Positions 41,998-50,329 of a DNA stretch of 64,000 bases are shown one piece after another. Origin of the DNA: Poriferisodalis sp965226645. GTDB taxonomy: Bacteria > Actinomycetota > Acidimicrobiia > Acidimicrobiales > Poriferisodalaceae. A program made the position numbers and the translations under genes. Positions within the stretch are counted from its first letter, which is position 1; each line of letters starts with the position of its first letter. The notes under the pieces were generated by a model that saw only the letters and a program-made list of their open reading frames with translations, searched no databases and had not been told where the DNA came from. Where the stretch lies: the NCBI GenBank assembly GCA_965226645.1, contig CBDDDL010000004.1, positions 62,001 to 126,000 of the forward strand. The letters are read 5' to 3'.

Positions 41998-44283
41998 ATG
42001 GCCATCCCCAGGGCACATCCGTCATTTCAGGGTCGCATCGGTCGAACTGTTGCCGAGTCAGAGCCGTGGTTCGAGGAACATCCAAGCGCACCCGAGGGGG
42101 CGCCGAATGTCGTGTTCGTGCTGTTTGACGACACCGGGTTCGCCCAGTTCGGCTGCTTTGGGTCTGACATCGACACGCCGAACATCGATGCACTCGCTGC
42201 GGACGGCGTCCAGTTCACGAACTTCCATGTAGCGCCGCTGTGCTCGCCGACCCGGGCATCACTGCTGACCGGCCGGGCCCAGCACGCCGTCGGCATGCGG
42301 TCGGTGTCGAACTTCCAGACCGGCTACCCGAATCAGCTCGGGCACATCACCAACCACGCTGCGACCGTCGCAGAGGTGCTGCGAGACGAGGGCTATGCCA
42401 CGTTCTGCACCGGCAAGTGGCATCTCGCGCCGACGGAGAACAGCTCTGCCGCCGGCCCGTTCGACCAATGGCCCCTTGGCCGGGGTTTCGACCGCTTCTA
42501 CGGATTCCTCGAAGGTGAGACCGACCAGTTCTTCCCCGAACTTGTCACTGACAATCACCCGATTGACCCGCCTGCAGGTCCCGAGGACGGGTATCACCTC
42601 AGCGAAGACCTCGCCGATCAGATGCTGCAGATGATCAGCAACAGCAAGGGAGTGCGTCCCGACCGGCCGATCTTCGCGTACCTGCCCTTTGGCGCCACTC
42701 ACGCTCCGCACCAAGCACCGCCGGAGTACCTCGCGAAGTACCGGGGCCGCTACGACGAGGGTTGGGATGTGGTGCGCCAGCGCTGGTACGACCGGCAGAT
42801 CGAGATGGGCGTCATCCCGCCGCACACCGTGCTGGCGCCACTGAACCCGGGCGTGAAGCCGTGGGACAAGCTGTCAGTGAACGAGCAGAAGCTGGCCTGC
42901 CGGCTGCAAGAGGCCTTTGCCGCTTTCCTGGATCACACCGACGACCAGATCGGGCGATTCGTTGCCGGGCTCGAACATCTCGGGCTGCTCGACAACACGA
43001 TCTTCATCGTGATGGCCGACAACGGTGCGTCCCAGGAGGGCGGACCGACCGGCGTGATGCACGAATTCAGTTTCTTCAACGGACTGGCTGAGTCGATCGA
43101 CGATGTCGTCGAGCGGCTCGACGACATCGGTGGTCCCAACAGCCACACCAACTACCCGTGGGGCTGGGCACAATGCGGCAACTCGCCATTCCGCTGGTAC
43201 AAGCAGAACACCCATGAGGGCGGGGTGCACGTGCCGATGGTTGTTCACTGGCCAGCCGGCATCGCCGCCGATCAGCAAGGGACGAAGCGGAGCCAATTCG
43301 TCAATGTGTCTGACGTGACCCCCACGGTCTACGAGCTCCTCGGTGTCACGCCGCCCGAGACGTACCGAGGACTGGTCCAGCTCCCGGTCACCGGCAACTC
43401 GTTCGCGTCGGTACTGGCGGACCCTGATGCCCAGGCCACGAACACGTTGCAGTACTTCGAGAATTCCGGGTCGCGTGCCCTGGTCGCGTTCGGGGACGGC
43501 ATCTGGTGGAAGGCCGTGGTGCGGCACCTCCCGGACGACGACTTCGACACCGAGCCGTGGGAGCTGTTCGACCTCGGGGCGGACCCCTCCGAATGCAATG
43601 ACCTCGCGGCTGACCAGCCTGAGCGTCTCGAAGAGCTAATCGGCCTGTGGTGGTCCGAAGCCGAGCGCAACGGCGTGCTGCCGCTCGACGACCGCCGCGG
43701 CATTTTGCTGTTCGGGGCACGGTTGCGCGAGAACTCGCCGCATCCGCCGAGCCGGCGCTATGTGTACCGCCCGCCGCTGTCCCGGATCCCCATAGGGGCG
43801 TCCCCGTCTGCCGGTGGCAATTTGTTCGACCTCACAGCCCGGGTGAGTCGGGGGCCGGGCGACGAGGGCGTCATCTGGGCGACGGGCAGCGCAGGTGCCG
43901 GCGTGTCGGTCTTCGTCCAGAACGAACGCCTCGTTGTGGACTACAACGCGTTCGCTGATCGCACGATCGTGGAGTCGTCCATCGAGGTGCCCGAAGGCGA
44001 CTGCGAGCTGTCGGTGCGGCTCCGCCGTACAGACAAGGTGGGTGGAGTCATCGAAGTGGCGGTCGACGGCCAGCCGGCCGGCACCGCTGAGCTGCCGTTC
44101 ATCATGCGGATGATCTCGTCGGTGGGTTCCAGCATCGGCCACGACCACGGTTCAACGGTGTCTGAGCACTACGAGGGCTCGTTCCCGTTTGCCGGAACTC
44201 TGCACGAGGTGGAGATCAACCTCTCGGAGCGCACAGCGGCCGACGTCGCCGCCACCGCCCGAGCCGAGATGGCCCGTCAGTAG
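41998..44283 (+). CDS. Arylsulfatase (sulfatase family, formylglycine Cys-type)
   Basis: A 761-residue sulfatase. The formylglycine site is CSPTRASLLTGR (C-x-P-x-R), preceded by VVFVLFDDTGFAQFGCFG with the calcium Asp pair. Later metal/active residues lie in FCTGKWHLAP, THAPHQAPPEY and MADNGAS. The layout, including the long C-terminal beta domain after about residue 580, matches cytosolic choline-sulfatase-like/arylsulfatase A-type enzymes of actinobacteria. I chose the ATG at 41998 with GAGAGGG upstream; no signal peptide is seen. It needs a formylglycine-generating enzyme encoded elsewhere. Confidence 0.92.
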   Translation: MAIPRAHPSFQGRIGRTVAESEPWFEEHPSAPEGAPNVVFVLFDDTGFAQFGCFGSDIDTPNIDALAADGVQFTNFHVAPLCSPTRASLLTGRAQHAVGMRSVSNFQTGYPNQLGHITNHAATVAEVLRDEGYATFCTGKWHLAPTENSSAAGPFDQWPLGRGFDRFYGFLEGETDQFFPELVTDNHPIDPPAGPEDGYHLSEDLADQMLQMISNSKGVRPDRPIFAYLPFGATHAPHQAPPEYLAKYRGRYDEGWDVVRQRWYDRQIEMGVIPPHTVLAPLNPGVKPWDKLSVNEQKLACRLQEAFAAFLDHTDDQIGRFVAGLEHLGLLDNTIFIVMADNGASQEGGPTGVMHEFSFFNGLAESIDDVVERLDDIGGPNSHTNYPWGWAQCGNSPFRWYKQNTHEGGVHVPMVVHWPAGIAADQQGTKRSQFVNVSDVTPTVYELLGVTPPETYRGLVQLPVTGNSFASVLADPDAQATNTLQYFENSGSRALVAFGDGIWWKAVVRHLPDDDFDTEPWELFDLGADPSECNDLAADQPERLEELIGLWWSEAERNGVLPLDDRRGILLFGARLRENSPHPPSRRYVYRPPLSRIPIGASPSAGGNLFDLTARVSRGPGDEGVIWATGSAGAGVSVFVQNERLVVDYNAFADRTIVESSIEVPEGDCELSVRLRRTDKVGGVIEVAVDGQPAGTAELPFIMRMISSVGSSIGHDHGSTVSEHYEGSFPFAGTLHEVEINLSERTAADVAATARAEMARQ

Positions 44284-44317
44284 GCGGTAGTACGCAGCGG
44301 CGCGCCGCCCGTTGCGG

Positions 44318-44761
44318 TCAGCCTGAAGTCTTCGGGGCGACGATTGTGGTGGTGCCCTGAGCGACGGCGACCATCCGCTCGCCGTTGGTGATCTCGACAC
44401 GCACGACAGCGAGTCGCTTGCTCATCGAAATGATCTCGGCGGTGGCCACGCAGGTGCCGCCGGTGACCGGTGCGAGCAGGTTGATCTTGAATTCGGTCGT
44501 CGCAGCCCAGTAGCCCGGAGGCATGACGGGGTACATGACCACGCCGAGCACGTGATCGCACATCGCCGAGAGGCAACCGCCGTGCATGGTGCCCATGGTG
44601 GTGATCAGTTCGTCGGTGATCGGCATCTCGCACACGAGCCGCCCGGCCTCGAACTCCACCGCCCTGATGCCCAGATAGCCGTCAATGCCCGAGCGGGAGA
44701 CACGGCCCAAGACCTTGTCGGCCCATTCGGAGTTGAACGTTTCGAAGACCGGTCGGCTCAT
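44318..44761 (-). CDS. PaaI-family hotdog-fold thioesterase
   Basis: A 147-residue hotdog-fold protein. The signature ELITTMGTMHGGCLSAMCDHVLG carries the catalytic Asp (SAMCD) and the HGG loop of PaaI-type acyl-CoA thioesterases. KINLLAPVTGGTCVATAEI and the closing VAVAQGTTTIVAP fit the domain. The ATG at 44761 has AGGAG about nine bases upstream. It lies between the sulfatase (convergent) and the alcohol dehydrogenase (same strand, upstream). Confidence 0.88.
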   Translation of the reverse strand: MSRPVFETFNSEWADKVLGRVSRSGIDGYLGIRAVEFEAGRLVCEMPITDELITTMGTMHGGCLSAMCDHVLGVVMYPVMPPGYWAATTEFKINLLAPVTGGTCVATAEIISMSKRLAVVRVEITNGERMVAVAQGTTTIVAPKTSG

Positions 44762-44820
44762 GGGAAGGCTCCTAGCTCCGGGCAGGGTCGGGTGCAATGA
44801 CTCCATACTGAATCTGATAG

Positions 44821-44868
44821 TTCACGGCGCAAACACACCATGCAGTGTTTGATGGTTCACGGCGCAAA
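44821..44868. repeat. Short direct repeat at the end of the alcohol dehydrogenase gene
   Basis: TTCACGGCGCAAA occurs at 44821-44833 and again at 44856-44868, 35 bp apart. The second copy contains the stop codon and the last codons (VFAP) of the dehydrogenase. The bases between are partly similar too, so this looks like a duplication of the gene's 3' end. Confidence 0.6.
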
Positions 44869-45948
44869 GACGCCGTGCACGGGCGGCACGCCGGAACGTT
44901 CTCCGGCGAGGAGCTGAATCAGCGGCTCGAGGTCGTCGAAGCCGGCGACTTGGCGAGGCAGGTCTTCGAACGGGTAGCGGCCTGAGACCAGTAGATCCAG
45001 GGCCTTGCGGTAGGCGCCGACATCAACGCCGAGGGCTCCGATGATCCGCAGCTCCTTGTAGACGATGTGATCGGGGTCGAAGCCCGGCGTCTCGGGAGTG
45101 CCGCGGGTGCCAGCGAGCACGATCGTGCCTCCAGGGCGGGCGAGCTGGACAGCCTGAGCGAATGCGGCGGGCGCCTTCGCCGTGACATCGACCACGACGT
45201 CGGCCTTACGCCCGATCGCTTCCCGCAGTGCACGGTTCGGGTCAGCCTCAGACACATCTACCGCGAGGTCCGCACCGAACGCGGGCGCCAGGGCCAGCCG
45301 TTCTGCATCGCGGGCGCCGAGCCCGGTGATCATGACGAAGCTCGCGCCGGCTTCCTTCACAGCTGCCGCAGCGCACAGGCCTCGAACACCCGGTCCGAGA
45401 ATCGCCACCACGTCACCCGGCTGGGTCTCGGGGATCTCCACCGCCCAGCGGATGCCCGCACCGAGCGGATTGAACAGCGTGGCGGCAACCGGGTCGAGCT
45501 CATCAGGCACTGGCATCAACATCGAGTCGGGTCCCAGATACAGATGCGAGGCGTAGCCGCCGCCCAAGCCCGGCTGTGTGTCGGCATCGGTGAAGCCGAT
45601 CATCGTGCGCAGGCCGTTGCGTTCGCAGCGCCGGTAGACGCCGGCACGGCACTGCTCGCATTCCCGGCAGGACAGGAACACCTCAACGGCAACGCGTTGG
45701 CCGGCATTCACACCCCAGCGCTCAGCGGCCGCGTCGCCCAGTTCCTCCACCACGCCGATCACCTCGTGGCCGGGAATGAACGCGTGTGGGTTGGTGATGT
45801 GCCCCGTGTACTGCTCGTGATCTGTGCCGCACAGGCCGCATGCCTCGATGCGCAGCAGGCCGTCGCTGGCGCCGATATCCGGCAGGTCGAAGCTGCGCTG
45901 CTCGAACGAGCGGGGTGACGTAAGTACCAGTCCAGTTGCAGATGTCAT
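44857..45948 (-). CDS. Zinc-dependent medium-chain alcohol dehydrogenase
   Basis: A 363-residue MDR-family enzyme. The catalytic zinc site is CGLCGTDHEQYTGH followed by IPGHEVIGVVEELG. The structural zinc site is the four-Cys loop CRECEQCRAGVYRRC. The cofactor fold has VAILGPGVRGLCAAAAVKEAG. It resembles sorbitol/threonine dehydrogenase-like enzymes, but the substrate is not fixed. It is divergent from an enolase-superfamily dehydratase gene, which suggests joint use in sugar-acid or hydroxy-acid catabolism. Confidence 0.9.
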   Translation of the reverse strand: MTSATGLVLTSPRSFEQRSFDLPDIGASDGLLRIEACGLCGTDHEQYTGHITNPHAFIPGHEVIGVVEELGDAAAERWGVNAGQRVAVEVFLSCRECEQCRAGVYRRCERNGLRTMIGFTDADTQPGLGGGYASHLYLGPDSMLMPVPDELDPVAATLFNPLGAGIRWAVEIPETQPGDVVAILGPGVRGLCAAAAVKEAGASFVMITGLGARDAERLALAPAFGADLAVDVSEADPNRALREAIGRKADVVVDVTAKAPAAFAQAVQLARPGGTIVLAGTRGTPETPGFDPDHIVYKELRIIGALGVDVGAYRKALDLLVSGRYPFEDLPRQVAGFDDLEPLIQLLAGERSGVPPVHGVFAP

Positions 45949-46099
45949 CGATGCTGACCTTCATCTGGTGACAACCAGCGCGGCAGTGTCGACGCCGGTC
46001 TGTGGCATGCCCGGCACGCCGCAGAAGACGTTAGGTCACCGGCGCCGCAGTACCGGGGGCAGGACACATCGCCAAAGCGGGCGCCCGTACGCTGCGACG

Positions 46100-47284
46100 A
46101 TGACCCCAACGATCGTCGAGGTGACGGCGGCCCCGCTGCGGCGGCCCGAAATGCTCGGGCGAACCGCTCCGCCCACTGTGTCGTTGGACTCGACGGGCAT
46201 GATGCACGCGCTGTCGAACGACCGCAGCTTCGCCGGCCAAGCGCTGCGATTCGAGTCGCCCTGGGACGACGTTCTGTGCATGGTGACCGCTTCCGACGGC
46301 AGCTTCGGCGTGGGCATGACCAGCCAGGCAGGGCCGGTCGTACCGATCATCAACGACTTCTTCGGTCCGATGATCGTCGGCGAAAGCGTTCTTGCTGTCG
46401 AGCGGCTGTGGAACATGATGAACCGGAGCGCCAACAGCGCTTTCGGGGCGGCAGGCCTGGCTGCATTCGCCCTCAGCGCGGTCGACCTGGCCCTGTGGGA
46501 CCTGAAGGGCAAGGTTCTGGGCCGATCCGTTTACGAGCTCATCGGCGGTCCGGCCAGGGAGCGCACACGCTGCTACGCGACCGGCAATGACCTCGACGAC
46601 TCGCGCGACCGGGGATTCGACGCATTCAAGCTGGCCGGCTCGGTCGGGCCCGGGTCAGGCACTGCTGGCATTGCCGAGACCGAGCGTCTGGTCGCCAACG
46701 CGCGCTTGCAACTCGGTCCCGATGCCGACCTCATGCTCGACTGCTGGTCGTCGCTGGATGCGTCGTACACCGTGCGCCTCGGCGAGGCACTGGCCCCGTA
46801 CCGGCTGACCTGGATCGAGGACTACGCCCAGCCCGACGACTGGCCCGGATACGCCGACGTGCGCCGACGATTGCCCACCCAGATGCTGGCCGCGGGAGAG
46901 CGCTGGCTGACCGACCGGGCCTTCGCGTACGCCGCCCAGGAACGCCTAGTGGACGTGCTGCAGCCGGACATCCAATGGGTGGGAGGTGTCACGGCTGTGC
47001 TGCGGATAGCGGCTATCGCCGTCTCGTCCGGCATAGAGCTGGCCCTGCACGGGGGCTGCAATGACAGCTACGGCCAGCACCTCTGTCACGCGCTGCCCCA
47101 GAACCGCTGGGCGGAGATGTATGTCGGTTGCCCGCCGGGCGAGTCGCTGATGAATGCCTGGCGTTCCACCCCCGGCATGTCGCTGCCCGACGATGGCTGG
47201 CTTGTGCCCAGCGACGCGCCTGGCTTCGGAATCGAGTTGACCCGCGAGCAGATCGACGCTGCCGTAAGGCAAGAGGCCTCCTGA
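46100..47284 (+). CDS. Enolase-superfamily dehydratase (rhamnonate-dehydratase-like)
   Basis: A 394-residue MR/MLE-type protein from the ATG at 46100. Metal ligands appear as Asp in LMLDCWSSLD, Glu in TWIEDYAQPDDW and Glu in AGERWLTD. The Lys in FDAFKLAG and His in LALHGGCNDSYGQH are placed as in L-rhamnonate dehydratases, together with RCYATGNDLDDS. It would dehydrate an acid sugar to a 2-keto-3-deoxy acid. Its start is divergent from the alcohol dehydrogenase, with an SDR gene convergent downstream. Confidence 0.85.
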   Translation: MTPTIVEVTAAPLRRPEMLGRTAPPTVSLDSTGMMHALSNDRSFAGQALRFESPWDDVLCMVTASDGSFGVGMTSQAGPVVPIINDFFGPMIVGESVLAVERLWNMMNRSANSAFGAAGLAAFALSAVDLALWDLKGKVLGRSVYELIGGPARERTRCYATGNDLDDSRDRGFDAFKLAGSVGPGSGTAGIAETERLVANARLQLGPDADLMLDCWSSLDASYTVRLGEALAPYRLTWIEDYAQPDDWPGYADVRRRLPTQMLAAGERWLTDRAFAYAAQERLVDVLQPDIQWVGGVTAVLRIAAIAVSSGIELALHGGCNDSYGQHLCHALPQNRWAEMYVGCPPGESLMNAWRSTPGMSLPDDGWLVPSDAPGFGIELTREQIDAAVRQEAS

Positions 47285-47318
47285 GCGACCGCGCCGGCGG
47301 GCTCAGGGAAACGGGCGC

Positions 47319-48131
47319 TCAGGACTTACGGGAACGCGATGCTGGCGAGTCCTTGGGATTGGCCCATCCGACGGTCATGCCGGCTGAGAGGCCGTTGTCG
47401 ACGGGCAGATCGATGCCGTTGACCCAGCCGCATTCGCCGGCCAGCAGCCAAGCCACCACCTCAGCCTGATCCTCGGGCAGGCCCACTCGCCCGACTCGCT
47501 CGTTCAGCCAAGCCATCTGTTCGGCGCCTGCGTCCTGTTCGAAGAACGGGAACAGGGGAGTGTTCACCGGTCCTGGGCTGACGGAATTGACCCGGATGCC
47601 GCGCTCGATCAGCCGCCCTGCCAGATGTTTCGTATATGACGCGACCCATTCCTTGGACAGGACATACGCGGCCGGACCGCCGCGTTCGTATGCCTGGGCG
47701 GCTTCGATGCCGGAAGCAAAATCGGGCGCGGCATCGAGCTCGGCGATGCGGTCGCGGTGCCGATGCCAGACCATCGCGGCCAGCGAGGCGATGTTGACGA
47801 TCGAGCCGCCGTCATTGAGTTTGCCCGCCGCCAGCAGCTCCTCGGTGAGGTGCCGCAGCCCGTACACGTTCACACGCAGAACCAGCTCGGCGCCCATACT
47901 CCCTGCAACACCGGCAATGTTGCCGAGCCCGTCGAATGAGCCGTCGAGGCCGGCGACCACCTCGTCGATCGACACGGGATTGGACATGTCGCAGTGATGA
48001 TGCTCGCTCGCACCCTCGGGAGCGTCTTTGATGTCGAGGCTCACCACGTCGTGTCCATCTGCCACCAGCCGCCGCAGCGTGGCGTTCCCGATCCCTGTCG
48101 AAGCCCCTGTCAACAAAATGCGTTTGGCCAT
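47319..48131 (-). CDS. SDR family oxidoreductase
   Basis: A 270-residue classical-type short-chain dehydrogenase. The cofactor motif is LLTGASTGIGNA near residue 6, NIAGVAG replaces the usual NNAG, and the catalytic set is Ser in GGSIVNIAS with Tyr and Lys in AAYVLSKEW (Y-x-x-x-K). VNSVSPGPVNTPLF is the usual strand after the active site. The layout is close to 3-alpha-hydroxysteroid dehydrogenase-like SDRs. The substrate is unknown. Confidence 0.9.
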   Translation of the reverse strand: MAKRILLTGASTGIGNATLRRLVADGHDVVSLDIKDAPEGASEHHHCDMSNPVSIDEVVAGLDGSFDGLGNIAGVAGSMGAELVLRVNVYGLRHLTEELLAAGKLNDGGSIVNIASLAAMVWHRHRDRIAELDAAPDFASGIEAAQAYERGGPAAYVLSKEWVASYTKHLAGRLIERGIRVNSVSPGPVNTPLFPFFEQDAGAEQMAWLNERVGRVGLPEDQAEVVAWLLAGECGWVNGIDLPVDNGLSAGMTVGWANPKDSPASRSRKS

Positions 48132-48231
48132 GATGGTTCCCCTTGCGAATCGTGGAAATCCGAGCGTTGCCGTTGACTCGGCGCAGTGAGACTAGATCGG
48201 CATGGGACGCCTCAGCCCGTGGCGATCCCGG

Positions 48232-48690
48232 TCACTGTTCGAAACCGAGGCGTTCTTGCTCAGCTCGCACGAACACGATCACTGCCTCGATCTCGCTGTC
48301 GGAGATGCCCTCGACCGGCGGCATGTCACCGAACCACCAGTGATGCTCGGGAGAGCCCTCCCGGATGGCTGCACGGAAGGAGTAGTCACCGTGGTGGCCG
48401 GGCTCGTAGATAATCGATAGCTGCGACGGGCCTTGATCGGTCCCGCGGAGGTCGACGCCGTGACACTGAGCGCAGTACTGCTGGTAGGCGGCGGCCCCAT
48501 CGGGTTCTGACGTTGAGGTCTGGGTCGGCGACGAGCTCGTAGCAGCGCTCGTTGCCGATGCGGTGGCCTCCGCGGCCGTAGTTGGCGCAGCGGATGCGAC
48601 ATCGCCGTCGTCGCTGCCGCAGGCGAACGCCACAAGCGACGTCGCCACAACGACAATGACAGCGCGCGCCAGAGCCGAGCTTTGCGTCAC
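48232..48690 (-). CDS. Single-haem cytochrome c lipoprotein
   Basis: A 152-residue exported protein from a GTG at 48690. The signal peptide ends LVAFACGSDDG, a lipobox-like sequence, so it is probably membrane-anchored. A Ser/Thr/Ala-rich linker of about 45 residues follows, then the haem motif CAQCH and a candidate axial Met in FGDMPPVEG. Its start overlaps the CopD stop as GTGA. A cytochrome c next to a copper-handling membrane protein suggests a role in copper-dependent respiration or copper redox. Confidence 0.86.
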   Translation of the reverse strand: MTQSSALARAVIVVVATSLVAFACGSDDGDVASAAPTTAAEATASATSAATSSSPTQTSTSEPDGAAAYQQYCAQCHGVDLRGTDQGPSQLSIIYEPGHHGDYSFRAAIREGSPEHHWWFGDMPPVEGISDSEIEAVIVFVRAEQERLGFEQ

Positions 48691-49880
48691 ACTGTGGAAG
48701 CCCCCACGAGGAACGCCGTGAGAACGCCCACGCACCCGAGCGCGACGGCTTCCAGAACGACTGAGCGTCGCAGGCGTTGATGAGTTTCGGCTTGGCTCTG
48801 TCGCCTGGCGGCCGGGATGAGCACCCAGCGGTTGCGCCCCCCGAGCAACGCGGCAACAGCGACGAGAGCGATCTTCGCGAGCAACAGGCGACCCCACGAG
48901 GTTGACCATAGGTCGGCGAATCGGTCCATCACGAGCACCGCCATGGTCGTGCCCGCAGCGCCTGCAAGGACGAGCGTCGCGGCCGCCATCTGGGAGAAGC
49001 GCATCAGGGGTCGGATCACGTCGGCACCGCTTCGGTGGCGGCGCCAGAGGAGATCAGCGAGCATCGCTAAACCGCCGCTCCACACTGCGGCGGCACACAC
49101 ATGGATGACGTTCGCCGTGGCGTGGAGCCATCTTGGGCCCTCTGTGACGGTGTGACCGTCGAACGAATATGACGCCACCACCGCGACCGCGCCAATGAAC
49201 ACGATCAGGGTGAGGGGAGTGCGGTTCTGGCCATCCACCTGTGGGCGCGATGCAGCGAACACCGCGAGGCCGCCAGCGAGTCGCAGGCCCACGGCGATAC
49301 CGAAGGGCGTCGACAGAACATCAGCAATCGCATCGACGGACCAGAACGCTGACCAGGAGCTCTCGATGGCTACGGCTTGAGTCAGTGCCGCGACAACGAC
49401 GCTGACCACGAGCGCGAGCCCGCTCGCGTTCACCCACATCCGTACACGGGTTCGCTCGAGCGGTTCGTCACGAACGACCAGGAACATGAAGGCGAAGCCG
49501 CCCACGGCTGCCAATGTCGCCAACAGGCCCAGGATTCGCGCCGCCTCCGCGACCCGCTGGGCTCCCGTCGCTCCCGAGCGGCGAAGTGCAGCGCCCGACG
49601 GCGAGTCGTACCCCGCGGTGCTGGGTTCCGCTGGTGTCTCAGTGGTCGGCGTCACTGAGGTGACCGGCGGTGCCTCCGCAGCGCTTGGTGCCGCCGTGAC
49701 AGGCGTCGTCGACGGTGTCTCTGCGTTGCTCGCTGCGCCAGTCTTATCCGCCGCGGACTCAGGGGCCGAGGTGGCTGCCGCTTCAGCAGACTCAGCAGCC
49801 TCATCGGGAGAATCGTCGACTGGCGCATCGCTCGAGTCGGGTGACGGCGCGGTCGATGGCTCGGACTCGGGGACGGCCAC
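48687..49880 (-). CDS. CopD-domain copper-handling membrane protein (C-terminal part of a CopC-CopD fusion)
   Basis: A 397-residue open frame. The first about 110 residues are an acidic Ser/Thr/Pro/Ala-rich linker. At least seven or eight hydrophobic helices follow (LGLLATLAAVGGFAFMFLV, ALVVSVVVAALTQAVAI, the CopD-type TANVIHVCAAAVWSGGLAML). The His-containing helix LHATANVIHVCAAAVWSGG is typical of YcnJ/CopD. Upstream codons of the same frame read as CopC but contain two TAG codons. The start at 49880 is simply the first Met after the second amber; without export of the CopC part, insertion may still occur. Confidence 0.83.
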   Translation of the reverse strand: MAVPESEPSTAPSPDSSDAPVDDSPDEAAESAEAAATSAPESAADKTGAASNAETPSTTPVTAAPSAAEAPPVTSVTPTTETPAEPSTAGYDSPSGAALRRSGATGAQRVAEAARILGLLATLAAVGGFAFMFLVVRDEPLERTRVRMWVNASGLALVVSVVVAALTQAVAIESSWSAFWSVDAIADVLSTPFGIAVGLRLAGGLAVFAASRPQVDGQNRTPLTLIVFIGAVAVVASYSFDGHTVTEGPRWLHATANVIHVCAAAVWSGGLAMLADLLWRRHRSGADVIRPLMRFSQMAAATLVLAGAAGTTMAVLVMDRFADLWSTSWGRLLLAKIALVAVAALLGGRNRWVLIPAARRQSQAETHQRLRRSVVLEAVALGCVGVLTAFLVGASTV

Positions 49881-50297
49881 GCTGAATGCGAACGTGCCCT
49901 CGACGATGTGACCATCGTCAGCTATGACCCCCCAATAGACGTCGAACTAACCGCCGGTCAGCGGTGTCTCGAAGAGCATGTGCCAGATCTGCCCGTCGGC
50001 AGAACTCAGCGAGTCGGGTCGGTGTTCGAGACCGAGCTCATCGAACACGGTCAGTCCGTCCGGAACCGGCTCGACCTACCGGTTGAACTCGAGCAAGATC
50101 TCCGAGACCGGCTCGCTGAGCATGTCCCCGTCAGATGGCTGCGAAGACTCCAATCCCGTGTGAGCGGCGACCGGTGCCGGCATGGCGACCGTCAGCGTGA
50201 GGCCACCGACCAGTGCGAGCACGATCGCGACAGCGATCCGTCGTACATGGCGGCGTTTGCGGCCCTCGTGGCCCTGTCCCGCGCGGCGCCGGGTCAT
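49881..50297 (-). pseudogene. CopC domain with two in-frame amber codons
   Basis: The frame from the ATG at 50297 has a signal peptide (VAIVLALVGGLTLTVAM, AHTGLESSQPSDG as mature start with the copper His) and runs to a TAG at 50076-50078 after LLEFNR. Without shifting frame it continues VEPVPDGLTVFDELGLE, GQIWHMLFETPLTGG, a second TAG at 49947-49949, then FDVYWGVIADDGHIVEGTF and on into the CopD linker. All pieces are good CopC sequence, so two nonsense changes hit one YcnJ-like fusion gene, or the ambers are read through. TAG is used as a normal stop in apt and RidA here, which favours mutation. Confidence 0.75.
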
Positions 50298-50329
50298 TGA
50301 GTGTCCCTGAAGGCCACAGTGATTCACGG

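Noticed and set aside
49881..50297. Pyrrolysine or general amber recoding in CopC
   Set aside because: TAG is used as an ordinary stop in apt, RidA and other genes here, and no pyl genes are seen. I keep it only as an anomaly to check.
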